The notes under the pieces are model-generated. The model did not search any database. It saw only the letters and a list, made by a program, of their open reading frames with translations, and was not told where the DNA came from. A stretch of DNA of 64,000 nt from Autumnicola musiva (GTDB lineage: Bacteria; Bacteroidota; Bacteroidia; Flavobacteriales; Flavobacteriaceae), in contig NZ_JAVRHK010000009.1 of NCBI RefSeq assembly GCF_031846585.1, forward strand, positions 62,001 to 126,000, written 5' to 3'. Below, piece after piece: positions 34,273 to 43,493 of this stretch. Made by a program: the position numbers and the translations under genes. The stretch's first letter is position 1. Each line of letters opens with the position of its first letter.

Positions 34273-35219
34273 CCATAAGAAAAGCAGCTCCTTCAGACAT
34301 ACCCGCCATTATCTCTGTCTTAAAGATCAGCCTTGGTGAAGATCAGTTGGCAGTTTCAGAAGAGGTCTGGAATTTTAAGCATGAAGATAATCCTTTTGGG
34401 AAATCAATTGTTTTTGTTGCTGAGGAAAATGAAAAAATTATTGGTGTTCGGGCTTTTATGCGCTGGAACTGGAAAAATGAAAATCAGGTTTATAAAGCAT
34501 GCAGAGCCGTAGATACCGCTACCCATCCTGAGCATAGAGGAAAAGGTATCTTTAAAAAATTAACACTTAAAGCAGTGGAGGCTGCCAGGGAAGAAGGTGT
34601 AAATTTTATATTTAATACTCCAAATGAGCAAAGCCGGCCGGGGTATTTGAAAATGGGCTGGGAGACGGCAGGAAAAATAAAAGTGGGTTTATTTCCGGCC
34701 TGGAATTCCTTTTGGAGATTGAGAAAAAATCAACAAGGCTTTAGCATTGATAAAAATTTGTCTCCTAAGGATTTGGATTCTTTATGTAAAGAATGGAATA
34801 ACAGGTTGGCACGTACTTCAGGTTTATATACACCAAAGTCACCCGATTATCTTAGATGGAGGTATGAGATAAATCCATTGCAAAATTATGAGGTTTATAA
34901 TGGCGCAGGTATTTACATGGCCGCCATTGTTAAATACAGAAAAAATTTTAAAGAACTGCGTATAGTAGAATGTATCTTTGGGGACGGAAACTCTAATCCT
35001 AAAGATGTAAAAAAACTTATTAAAAAGTGGAGTCTGAAATTCGGAGTACATGTAATTTCCTTTTCTCCTGAATTGATGAAAATTAATGGGCCTTCCATAA
35101 GTGGTTCTTTTGGCCCAATATTAACAATTAGAAACCTAAATACCGAGTTTCCAAATATGCCTGAGATATCTGATGTTCAAAAGTGGACTTATAGCTTAGG
35201 AGATCTTGAACTATTTTAG
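34269..35219 (+). CDS. GNAT N-acetyltransferase, paralogue of the gene at 28868
   Basis: A 316-residue protein with THPEHRGKGIFKKLTLKAVE as acetyl-CoA loop, NTPNEQSRPGYLKMGW, YLRWRYEINP and a terminal TYSLGDLELF. These blocks repeat those in the 28868 product almost residue by residue. It is translationally coupled to the preceding GT4 gene and lies 3 bases before the polymerase gene. A role in acylating a residue of the repeat unit is likely, but the substrate is unknown. Confidence 0.78.
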   Translation: MTIRKAAPSDIPAIISVLKISLGEDQLAVSEEVWNFKHEDNPFGKSIVFVAEENEKIIGVRAFMRWNWKNENQVYKACRAVDTATHPEHRGKGIFKKLTLKAVEAAREEGVNFIFNTPNEQSRPGYLKMGWETAGKIKVGLFPAWNSFWRLRKNQQGFSIDKNLSPKDLDSLCKEWNNRLARTSGLYTPKSPDYLRWRYEINPLQNYEVYNGAGIYMAAIVKYRKNFKELRIVECIFGDGNSNPKDVKKLIKKWSLKFGVHVISFSPELMKINGPSISGSFGPILTIRNLNTEFPNMPEISDVQKWTYSLGDLELF

Positions 35220-35222
35220 AGT

Positions 35223-36434
35223 ATGATAGCAGCATTGTTTTTGTTCATTTTTCTGTTTCTCATTAACCAGGGAGTATTCAGTTATTATAAGAGAAAGCAT
35301 GCGTTTTTTGACGATAAAAAGATGAATTTGCTATATGTATACCATAGCTTGTTCTACGTTTTTTATATGTGGTATATCGGAAACAATCCTTCTGATTCTA
35401 AAGGGTACTATGATGAAGTGAGTACTCACACGGGTTCGTGGTTTGAACTTTTTGGTACAGACACACATTTTATTGACTTCATGGGGTATCCATTTTATAC
35501 TTTAGGGATAACTTCTTTCGAGGCCATGATGTTCTTGTTTTCCTGGTTTGGATTTATAGGTTTTTTACATGCATATTTATTTTTTAGAGAGAATATACCC
35601 ATAAAGATTAAGGTCTTCAATGTTGATTTTCTCACTTTACTTTTATTCTTGCCAAATATGCATTTTTGGACAGTATCTTTTGCAAAAGGATCATCTATTT
35701 TCATGGGGTTGATGATATTCACATATGCTATCACCAATTTTAAAAAGCGATATCTAATTCTGATTCTTAGTTCCTTTATTATCTTCCAAATTCGTCCACA
35801 TATGTTTATGTTCGTAGCTGTGGGTGCAGTGGTTGGTTATCTGAGCGGAAAAGCGAAAGTACCTCTTTACCAAAAAATTGGAATAAGTATAGGACTGTTA
35901 GTATCCCTGCTATTGGTACAGGATACCATATTAGGTGTTGTTGGTTTGCAGGACAGTGAAAATTTAGTGCAAGGATTTGAAAATTTTTCAGAAAGACGTT
36001 CTGAAGATTTGAGCACATCCAGTTCCGGAGTAGATATGCAGTCGTATCCATTACCAGTGAAAATTTTTACTTTCTGGTTTCGTCCCTTGTTTATTGATGC
36101 TCCAAATTTTATGGGTATTATAATTTCTTTTGAAAATCTACTTTATTTATTACTTTTTATAAAAATCCTGAAGAAAGATTTTGTGAAATTCCTAATGAAA
36201 TCACCTTCTTTTGTTAAAATGAGTATGATGATTTTTTTATCAACTTCATTAGCCATGACTTTTATCATGTCTAATTTGGGAATCATCATGCGGCAGAAAT
36301 CAATGGTAATGTATTATCTGTTTTTTGTAATATATTATTATTTGGCGCAGAAAAAATATGATAAAATAATAAAGCTCAGACAAAGGCGAAAGTCAAAATT
36401 AAAATCAGAAAGAGAAGTTTTAGCTTCAGCATGA
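35223..36434 (+). CDS. Wzy-like polysaccharide polymerase (multi-spanning membrane protein)
   Basis: A 403-residue inner-membrane protein with about ten hydrophobic segments, beginning with ALFLFIFLFLINQGVFSYY. LLFLPNMHFWTVSFAKGSS followed by a helix, IFQIRPHMFMFVAVGAVVG and a long soluble loop (about 245-280) fit EpsG/Wzy-like polymerases, in which an early His/Lys/Arg cluster and a large periplasmic loop recur. The C-terminus is strongly basic and cytoplasmic. It is the only polymerase candidate here. Wzy proteins are poorly conserved, so the call rests on topology, this motif and context. Confidence 0.75.
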   Translation: MIAALFLFIFLFLINQGVFSYYKRKHAFFDDKKMNLLYVYHSLFYVFYMWYIGNNPSDSKGYYDEVSTHTGSWFELFGTDTHFIDFMGYPFYTLGITSFEAMMFLFSWFGFIGFLHAYLFFRENIPIKIKVFNVDFLTLLLFLPNMHFWTVSFAKGSSIFMGLMIFTYAITNFKKRYLILILSSFIIFQIRPHMFMFVAVGAVVGYLSGKAKVPLYQKIGISIGLLVSLLLVQDTILGVVGLQDSENLVQGFENFSERRSEDLSTSSSGVDMQSYPLPVKIFTFWFRPLFIDAPNFMGIIISFENLLYLLLFIKILKKDFVKFLMKSPSFVKMSMMIFLSTSLAMTFIMSNLGIIMRQKSMVMYYLFFVIYYYLAQKKYDKIIKLRQRRKSKLKSEREVLASA

Positions 36435-36444
36435 AAATACACCT

Positions 36445-37422
36445 ATGAAAAATAATCATGGTCATTTGGTAATTTCACTGGATTTTGAGCTTCTTTGGGG
36501 AGTATTCGATGTGGTGAATTACAAGCAGAAAAGAAATTATTTTGAAAACACTCATCTGGTAATTCCGAAAATATTGGAAGAATTCAAGAGCTATGAAGTA
36601 AATGCTACCTGGGCAGTAGTAGGTATGCTTTTTAACAGGAACTGGAATGAATGGGAACAAAATATTCCGGAGCGTATTCCTGGCTATCTGAAAAAAGAAC
36701 TTTCTCCATATAAGTTTGGTGAGGCTATTAAATTTGAGGGAGAAGAAAGCCAATGTTTTGCATCTGAATTAATAAATTGGATAAATAATACACCTGGTCA
36801 GGAAATAGGTTCTCATACCTATTCCCATTATTATTGTACGGAGAAGGGGCAAACTGTTGAAGATTTTAGGGCAGATCTGGAGAAAGCTGTAAATGTGGCC
36901 AAAGAGCATAATTATATACTGGAATCACTGGTGTTTCCAAGAAATCAGATTAATAAAGCTTACCTACAGGTTTGCAGTGATTGTGGAATAAAAACAGTAA
37001 GATCCAATCCGGATTCATGGTACTGGAAAAATCCTGCAAGTGAATCTCTATTAAATAAAATTTTTAGAACAGGAGATGCGTACAATCCTCTGGCTCCTAG
37101 AAAATCTTATTCTATTACAGAGTTGCAAAAGGAACCCGGGATGCCTCTTCTTCAAAAAGCCAGTCGCTTTTTACGTCCTGTAGAAAATAATAGCTATTTG
37201 CATAATCTTAAAATAAACCGTATAAAAGCAGAAATGTCTGCTGCTGCAAAAAATAAGGAGGTTTATCATTTATGGTGGCATCCGCACAATTTTGGCGAGA
37301 GGCCGGAAGAAAGTATGAAGGACCTTAATGAAATACTTATACATTATCAAAAATGTAAGCAGAAGTATGATTTTAAATCGGTTAACATGAAGGAACTAGA
37401 TCAAATTTTTAATTCCGGGTAA
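36445..37422 (+). CDS. polysaccharide deacetylase family protein
   Basis: A NodB-fold protein of 325 residues distinct from the 27984 one. It has LVISLDFELLWGVFD at the start (metal Asp), NATWAVVGMLF, EIGSHTYSHYYC (His pair), LVFPRNQINKAYL and HLWWHPHNFGERPE near the end, which is characteristic of the group. No signal peptide is visible. It probably acts on a cytoplasmic intermediate or is a non-classical exported enzyme. It lies 10 bases after the polymerase gene. Confidence 0.82.
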   Translation: MKNNHGHLVISLDFELLWGVFDVVNYKQKRNYFENTHLVIPKILEEFKSYEVNATWAVVGMLFNRNWNEWEQNIPERIPGYLKKELSPYKFGEAIKFEGEESQCFASELINWINNTPGQEIGSHTYSHYYCTEKGQTVEDFRADLEKAVNVAKEHNYILESLVFPRNQINKAYLQVCSDCGIKTVRSNPDSWYWKNPASESLLNKIFRTGDAYNPLAPRKSYSITELQKEPGMPLLQKASRFLRPVENNSYLHNLKINRIKAEMSAAAKNKEVYHLWWHPHNFGERPEESMKDLNEILIHYQKCKQKYDFKSVNMKELDQIFNSG

Positions 37423-37487
37423 TTACTACCTGAAAAAATCTTAAATCTCATATCTATCAAACCAACATCTTTTAACTTAAACATGCC

Positions 37488-38414
37488 ATGCTAAAATGGA
37501 AGCCATCAAATAAAAAAGCAGCTATATGCTTTACAATAGATGATATACATCCTGCAAAAAGTAGCGATTATTACGAAGCAGGAGGAGATCTTGAGAACGG
37601 ACAGTTAGGATTGGTAAAGTGGTTGTTGGACAGGCATCCGCAGCTAAAAGTCACTTTGTTTACCACAGCTAACTGGAGAGAAATTTCTCCAAAACCCACA
37701 AAAAAGATTCTAGCTTCAATTCCGGGAGTACGGGACAAATTTTATTTGGCCAAACGTTGGCCTAAGGATAAAATGAATCTTGAAAGACATCCTGAATTTG
37801 TAAAATTCTTAAACGGAATGCAGCGTGCAGAGATTGCTTATCACGGGCTTTATCATGTGCATAAAGGTTTAAAGATTCCTGTGGAATTTCAGGATCAATC
37901 TGAAGAAGAATTCCGGGAAATTATTAAAGAGATGATGAGAATTTTTGATAGCTCAGGGATTACTCATGCTAAAGGAATTTGTCCTCCCGGCTGGAATGCC
38001 CCCGAAGCATTATTAAACCCATTAATAGAGGCAGGGTTTGATTTTGTAGCTTCCGCAAGGGATATTTTTTCGGAAATTTCAAAGGATGCTGTAAATAATA
38101 TGAGTGGGATTAAAGGTGTTCCGCTATTATATCCAACTACTCTAAAAGATGGAAAAATTATACACCTTCCAACCAATTTTCAGGCGAATTCTAAAATTGA
38201 AAGAGCAAAACAAATATTAGATCTTTCCGGATTATTGTCTATTAAAGCGCACATCGTAAAATCTGTCTTTGGATATATTGCCATTGATGGGGTAGATGAA
38301 TTATACATGAATTATTTAGATGTATTGCTTACCAATCTCGAAAATGAATATGGAAATGATTTATGGTGGACCTCTATGGGGGAAATTTCTGATTATATAA
38401 AAGAAAATAACTAA
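37488..38414 (+). CDS. divergent deacetylase-like protein (NodB-type barrel)
   Basis: A 308-residue protein with AAICFTIDDIHPAKSSDYY near the N-terminus, EIAYHGLYHVHKG (possible metal His pair), GICPPGWNAPEALL and FDFVASARDIF. This order of blocks (Asp-Asp, then His, then PPGW) resembles the polysaccharide deacetylase/DUF2334 group, but the standard HxxxH is changed. It has no signal peptide. It is 2 bases from the next GNAT gene. Its activity is a guess; a polysaccharide-modifying role follows from context. Confidence 0.62.
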   Translation: MLKWKPSNKKAAICFTIDDIHPAKSSDYYEAGGDLENGQLGLVKWLLDRHPQLKVTLFTTANWREISPKPTKKILASIPGVRDKFYLAKRWPKDKMNLERHPEFVKFLNGMQRAEIAYHGLYHVHKGLKIPVEFQDQSEEEFREIIKEMMRIFDSSGITHAKGICPPGWNAPEALLNPLIEAGFDFVASARDIFSEISKDAVNNMSGIKGVPLLYPTTLKDGKIIHLPTNFQANSKIERAKQILDLSGLLSIKAHIVKSVFGYIAIDGVDELYMNYLDVLLTNLENEYGNDLWWTSMGEISDYIKENN

Positions 38415-38416
38415 TT

Positions 38417-39328
38417 ATGGAAAAAATAATAAATAATCCTTCCAATTATCAGGAACAGTATATTGAAAATCTAAATAAATGTTTTAATGGTTGGGGCGGA
38501 GTAAAAGAGTACAATTGGGGTCTAAATCGGAAAATTGGCCAACATGAAACTGATATCATGCTTATTGAAAATGATGAGGATGGAGTTATTGCTGGTTCTG
38601 CCGTATCCTACAGAACCTTGGCGGGCAATAATCAAACAATAGAAATAGGTATTATGACTGGTTCCTGGACCTTGCCTGCAGCAAGAAGAAAGGGCTGTTT
38701 TAGTAAAATGATAGAGAATTCTAACCAACTTTGTAAGGAAAAGAATGTTCCTTTTCTTACGGCTTTTGTAACAGAAGAGAATGCCAGCCGGCGTCGGCTT
38801 GAATCGGCAGGCTCATATATGTTTCCCACTTTTCACTTATTTTCACCTGAAGAGCCTTATAACATTGATGAAAATAATATTGAATCACTTGAAAATAATG
38901 AAAACGTCCGAAAACAAATTTACGAGAGGACAATTAAGACGCAAAAGAATTTCCTAAGCTTTAGTTATACATTAGAAGAATTTTCTTCCCAGTATATCAA
39001 CAGGATCAAAGAAACCATTCTTTTAAAAATAGGTGATGACTTTGCCATTGTTGAAGGTGGGGTGAATGAGATGAAGATTTTATTGTTAACATCTAAAGAT
39101 CCATCTGCCTTCAACATCAATATCCAGGCCATTACCAATTGGTGCTTACGGGAGAAAGGAAAAAAATCATTTTTCTTTACTACCCGTAAAGAACTTGCAG
39201 ATATTTGTCTGGAAAAAGGTTTTAATTGCGGTCCGGGATTTTTTACAATTTTGAAGAATTCCGATGAAAGTATTGATTATAAGGTGCTTTTTAATTCCTT
39301 AGATATCAACATGGCTGATAAAATGTGA
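38417..39328 (+). CDS. GNAT acetyltransferase
   Basis: A 303-residue protein. The fold is indicated by GVIAGSAVSYR, then LPAARRKGCFSKMIENSNQL (acetyl-CoA loop RRKGCF) and FVTEENASRRRLESAG. It is unlike the paralogous pair at 28868 and 34269. The second half (170-303) is a further domain that I cannot name. It lies 2 bases downstream of the deacetylase-like gene; a deacetylase/acetyltransferase pair could exchange one acyl group for another. Confidence 0.7.
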   Translation: MEKIINNPSNYQEQYIENLNKCFNGWGGVKEYNWGLNRKIGQHETDIMLIENDEDGVIAGSAVSYRTLAGNNQTIEIGIMTGSWTLPAARRKGCFSKMIENSNQLCKEKNVPFLTAFVTEENASRRRLESAGSYMFPTFHLFSPEEPYNIDENNIESLENNENVRKQIYERTIKTQKNFLSFSYTLEEFSSQYINRIKETILLKIGDDFAIVEGGVNEMKILLLTSKDPSAFNINIQAITNWCLREKGKKSFFFTTRKELADICLEKGFNCGPGFFTILKNSDESIDYKVLFNSLDINMADKM

Positions 39329-39384
39329 GGATTAGAACCTGTATAATTTGAAACGAAGTAGTAGTGGTTTAGGTATAAAATAAT

Positions 39385-41283
39385 ATGTGCGGAATTAACG
39401 GATTAATATCTACGGAAAATTATAATGAAAAGGAATTGGCTCAAAAGCTATCTCTGATGAATCTTGAAATTTTTCATCGCGGTCCGGATCAGGATGGAAT
39501 ATTTGTTGAAGCTAGTGAAACCTTTTCTGTAGGTATGGCTATGCGAAGATTATCCATTATCGATTTAAGTACAGGCGAGCAGCCTATGGCTTCTGAAGAT
39601 AATAATATACAGCTGGTTTTTAATGGCGAAATATATAATTTTCCGCAGCTTAAAAAAGAATTGCAGGCTAAAGGTTGTGTTTTTAAAACCACCTCGGATA
39701 CCGAGGTGATACTAAGACTTTATGAGCAATACGGGGTGAAGTCATTTTCCAGGCTGGATGGGATGTTTGCATTTAGTATCTATGATAAAAATTTAAACAA
39801 GATTTTTATCGCCAGAGACTATTTCGGTGAAAAACCTCTTTATTATACTCAGCACGGAAATACTTTTTACTGGGCTTCAGAATTAAAATCAATTCTGAAG
39901 AACCATAGTCAAAAACCGCAAATTTCTTTGGAGGGATTGAATCTTTTCTTTCAGCTAACTTATATTCCTGCACCTTTTACGATTTATAAAAATATTCATA
40001 AGCTTAAGGCAAATCATTACGTTACTTACGACTGTGAAGCTTCAGAATTTGAAGTTAGCGAAATTCCTCAGTATTTTGAGTCTGAAATTGATCGAAATAT
40101 AGATTTTAAAGCGGCTAAAGAAGAAGCGCATAACCGGGTACAAAATTCGGTTAGAAGCAGGTCGGTTTCCGATGTGCCACTAGGGACTTTTTTATCGGGA
40201 GGAGTAGATTCTTCTGTAATTTCTTTATGTCTTGCACAACAAACCGATAAAAAAATTGATACTTTTTCCATTGGCTTTGAAAAAAAGTCGTTTGATGAAA
40301 CTGATAAATCCAGAACGGTAGCGAAACTCATAAATAGCAATCATCATGAATTTGTAGTTTCCGAAGGTGATTTAAAAGATAATGTAGATCAGATTCTTTT
40401 AAATTTTGACGAGCCCTTTGCAGATTCCTCTTCTTTGCCCACTTATCTTGTGGCTCATAAAACCCGGCAACAGGTAAAAGTGGCATTAACAGGAGATGGG
40501 GGAGATGAAGTTTTTGGAGGTTACAATAAATATTACATGGGGAAGCTTAATAGGAAGTATACTTCTGTTTTTCCTGAATTTCTGCATAAGGGGATGTTAA
40601 AAGCCACTGCTCCTGTTTTGGCCACTAAAGATGATAAACGGGGCTGGAGGTTTAAAGTGCGTAGATTGATGAAAGCTGTTAATTACGAGGGAGACTTCTA
40701 TTATAATATAATGTCTCTGGGATTTCCCCAACAGGAATTAAGCTCCATATTTAATGAAAAATTTCTTTATGAAAATGCGCTGGATTATTACAAGGATCAG
40801 GTGGGGGAAAAAAACAAGACACTCAATGACTTCAGGCGAATTGATCAGATTATAAGCCTGGAAGGTGATATGTTGGTGAAAGTGGATAGAACAAGTATGC
40901 TTACTTCTTTAGAAAGCCGATCACCATTTCTGAACAAGGAACTCTGGAATTTTACTTCGCAACTACCGGAGAATTTTCTCATGAAAGGCTGGAATAAAAA
41001 ATATCTGCTAAAAGAAGCATTTAAAGAATATTTCCCTGAAGATTTCCTCGATAAATCCAAAAAAGGTTTTGGTGTGCCGGTTGGGGATTGGCTAAGAGGT
41101 TATTTAAAACCAGAATTGAAGTCATACACAGAAAAACCCTTTATTGAGAAGCAGGGTATTTTTCTATTTGAAGAAATAGAAAAGCTGGTGGATAATCATT
41201 TACAGGGAAAAATTGATAACACTTTCAGGATATGGACCTTCTTTTGTTTTCAGAAATGGTACAAAAATTCATATAGTAAATAA
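39385..41283 (+). CDS. asnB: asparagine synthase-type amidotransferase (glutamine-hydrolysing)
   Basis: A complete 632-residue enzyme. The mature N-terminal nucleophile is present (MCGINGL, Cys2), with FHRGPDQDG and LVFNGEIYNF of the glutaminase. The synthetase part has FLSGGVDSSVISL as PP-loop and ALTGDGGDEVFGGYNKY. In polysaccharide loci such enzymes (WbpS-like) convert uronic acids to uronamides using glutamine, and the two nucleotide-sugar dehydrogenases upstream provide suitable acids. A role in free asparagine synthesis cannot be excluded. It contrasts with the two relatives at 23-27 kb, which lack Cys2. Confidence 0.88.
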   Translation: MCGINGLISTENYNEKELAQKLSLMNLEIFHRGPDQDGIFVEASETFSVGMAMRRLSIIDLSTGEQPMASEDNNIQLVFNGEIYNFPQLKKELQAKGCVFKTTSDTEVILRLYEQYGVKSFSRLDGMFAFSIYDKNLNKIFIARDYFGEKPLYYTQHGNTFYWASELKSILKNHSQKPQISLEGLNLFFQLTYIPAPFTIYKNIHKLKANHYVTYDCEASEFEVSEIPQYFESEIDRNIDFKAAKEEAHNRVQNSVRSRSVSDVPLGTFLSGGVDSSVISLCLAQQTDKKIDTFSIGFEKKSFDETDKSRTVAKLINSNHHEFVVSEGDLKDNVDQILLNFDEPFADSSSLPTYLVAHKTRQQVKVALTGDGGDEVFGGYNKYYMGKLNRKYTSVFPEFLHKGMLKATAPVLATKDDKRGWRFKVRRLMKAVNYEGDFYYNIMSLGFPQQELSSIFNEKFLYENALDYYKDQVGEKNKTLNDFRRIDQIISLEGDMLVKVDRTSMLTSLESRSPFLNKELWNFTSQLPENFLMKGWNKKYLLKEAFKEYFPEDFLDKSKKGFGVPVGDWLRGYLKPELKSYTEKPFIEKQGIFLFEEIEKLVDNHLQGKIDNTFRIWTFFCFQKWYKNSYSK

Positions 41284-41294
41284 GCCGGTTTAAT

Positions 41295-42482
41295 ATGAGG
41301 CAGAAGGAAATTAGCAAAATGAAAAATAAATTAGTCCGTATTACCACTGTCCCCATTTCTCTGGAACACCTGCTGGAAGGACAGCTAAACTTTATGAGCC
41401 AATATTATGAAGTAACTGCTATTTCCTCAGATGAAGTACGCCTTGAAAATTATGGAAAGGATAATAACGTGGATACTTTTTATGTAGATATGACAAGGGC
41501 TATAACCCCCGGACGTGATTTAAGATCCTTATATCAGTTGTATAAATATTTTAAAAAGGAAAAGCCGACTATTGTTCATACCCATACTCCTAAGGCGGGA
41601 ATTGCCGGTATGTTAGCCGCTAAATTAGCAGGTGTCCCTATACGGCTCCATACTGTTGCCGGAATGCCATTAATGGAAACGGAAGGTATAAAAAGGAAAG
41701 TTTTAGAAGGGGTAGAGAAGCTAACCTATTCCTGCGCCACCATGATTTATCCTAACTCTCATGGAATAGAAGATTTTATCCTGGCTGAAAAGTTGGCTCC
41801 TTCAGAAAAAGTAAAGGTTTTAGGTAAGGGCAGTTCAAATGGGATCAATACCTCACATTTTGATCCGGCTCTTTATTCAGAAGAATTTAAAAAGAAGTTT
41901 AGGGAGGATTTAAAGATTCCAGCTGGTAATGCCGTGTTTGTATTTGTGGGCAGGCTCGTAAAAGATAAAGGAATAAATGAATTAATTCTAGCCTTTGAAA
42001 GATTAAGGGAACAACGCGAAGATATTTCTCTTCTGCTGGTAGGGCCATTTGAACAGGAACTGGATCCTTTAAAAGAACATACGGTCCAAAGAATAAAAGA
42101 GAATCCCGGAATTCTTTCGGTAGGCTATCAAAAAGATGTTAGACCATATTTTGCAGTTTCAGATGTATTGGCATTTCCAAGCTACAGAGAGGGTTTTCCT
42201 AATGTAGTAATGCAGGCTGGAGCAATGGGACTGCCCGCTATTGTAACTAATATAAACGGATGTAATGAAATTGTAAAACATGATATTAATGGCCGGGTTA
42301 TTCCGGTTAAAGATGCGGATGCATTATATCATGAAATGAAAAATTTTTTACTGGACTTTTCTAAAAAAGAAAACTTAAGAAAAAACGCCAGAAATACCAT
42401 AGAAGAAAATTACGAAAGGGAGGGGGTTTGGAAAGCTATTTTAGATGAGTATAAAAGGATAGAGGGATTACTCCTGAGGTAA
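41295..42482 (+). CDS. glycosyltransferase family 4 (CapM/PglA-like)
   Basis: A GT-B enzyme of about 390 residues: IVHTHTPKAGIAGMLAAKLAG, RLHTVAGMPLMETEG, FVFVGRLVKDKGINELI and FPSYREGFPNVVMQAGAMGLP (EX7E). This pattern is that of the CapM/PglA/WbpU group, which adds the second sugar to lipid-linked amino sugars made by PglC-type initiators. An internal ATG at 41319 is an equally possible start. It is 11 bases after asnB and the last gene before a 338-base gap. Confidence 0.87.
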   Translation: MRQKEISKMKNKLVRITTVPISLEHLLEGQLNFMSQYYEVTAISSDEVRLENYGKDNNVDTFYVDMTRAITPGRDLRSLYQLYKYFKKEKPTIVHTHTPKAGIAGMLAAKLAGVPIRLHTVAGMPLMETEGIKRKVLEGVEKLTYSCATMIYPNSHGIEDFILAEKLAPSEKVKVLGKGSSNGINTSHFDPALYSEEFKKKFREDLKIPAGNAVFVFVGRLVKDKGINELILAFERLREQREDISLLLVGPFEQELDPLKEHTVQRIKENPGILSVGYQKDVRPYFAVSDVLAFPSYREGFPNVVMQAGAMGLPAIVTNINGCNEIVKHDINGRVIPVKDADALYHEMKNFLLDFSKKENLRKNARNTIEENYEREGVWKAILDEYKRIEGLLLR

Positions 42483-42820
42483 TATTGTAACTGCTAATTA
42501 TGTCATGCATTTTATCCTGCATGAAGTTTCACCCGGAAGGTAATTACATGAAATTTGAATACCTATATTAATATTATAATCGACGATAGAGTTTGAGGCT
42601 TAAAACTGTTACTGAGCATAATTATAAAAATGCTGTTAAATATCACTGTTAAATCCCATAACCCGAATATGATTTTTTAATTTCGGGCTCGATTTACAGG
42701 AAATCCCCTATATATGTATAAGGAGCAAAAACCTAACGTTCGGAAATTTTTAATTGACCAGAAGTCAAATCTTCAAAAAGGTATGTAAGATTATGTAGGT
42801 TACATTTTGATTAAAGTTTT
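42483..42820. other. intergenic region with two weak hairpins
   Basis: No coding frame is apparent. CATGCA/TGCATG pair at 42504-42523, and CCCGAA/TTCGGG pair at 42662-42687, the latter with a 14-base loop and no T-run after it. They could end the preceding transcript weakly. I find no exact promoter box; TAGAGTTTG near 42587 and TACATTTTG near 42801 have one base too many. Confidence 0.4.
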
Positions 42821-43441
42821 ATGAAGGAATTTATAGATAATAGAGTGATATTATGGGATTTCGATGGAGTTATTGTAGACTCCATGGCTGTGAGGGAAAA
42901 AGGTTTTTGGGAAACTTTATCTAATTATCCTGAAGAGGAAGTAAAACAGTTAATAGATTATCATAAAAGAAATGGTGGCTTGTCCAGGTATGTGAAATTT
43001 AGATATTTCTTTGAAAATATCAGAGAGGAAGAAGTTAGCGAAAAAAAGGTAGCTGAACTATCTTCTTCTTTTTCCACTATTATGCGAAAAAGTCTTGTTA
43101 ATAAGGAAATTTTAATCGGAGAGGTTCTGGACTTTATAGAAAACCATCAGGAAGAATTTAAAATGCATATTGTGTCCGGTTCAGATGGGGAGGAATTAAG
43201 GTTTTTATGCGATCAATTGGGAATATCTTCTTATTTTAAATCTATTGAGGGTTCTCCCACTCCAAAAATTAGTTTGGTTAAGAATCTGTTGGAAAGGACT
43301 AAATATGATAAGCAAAAGGTATGTTTAATTGGAGATTCAATAAACGATCTTGATGCTGCCGAATATAATGATATAGATTTTTTTGGTTATAATAATCAGG
43401 AATTAAAAAATAAGGCAGGTTATATTGAAAATTTCAGGTAG
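42821..43441 (+). CDS. HAD-superfamily hydrolase
   Basis: A 206-residue phosphatase-like protein. Motif I is ILWDFDGVIVDSM with both catalytic Asp residues, motif II is the Ser in HIVSGSDGEEL, and motif IV is VCLIGDSINDLDAAEYND. A small helical cap lies between. It probably removes phosphate from a sugar phosphate or phosphonate. It begins the initiation module and lies 52 bases before the sugar transferase gene, but its substrate cannot be derived. Confidence 0.82.
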   Translation: MKEFIDNRVILWDFDGVIVDSMAVREKGFWETLSNYPEEEVKQLIDYHKRNGGLSRYVKFRYFFENIREEEVSEKKVAELSSSFSTIMRKSLVNKEILIGEVLDFIENHQEEFKMHIVSGSDGEELRFLCDQLGISSYFKSIEGSPTPKISLVKNLLERTKYDKQKVCLIGDSINDLDAAEYNDIDFFGYNNQELKNKAGYIENFR

Positions 43442-43493
43442 TTATATAACCAGCGCTCATTAAGTGCCGGTAAACATTGGCTAAAAAGTTAGA

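Noticed and set aside
42662..42687. CCCGAA/TTCGGG hairpin as intrinsic terminator after the GT4 gene
   Set aside because: Fourteen-base loop, six-bp stem and no T-run on its 3' side; too weak to call.
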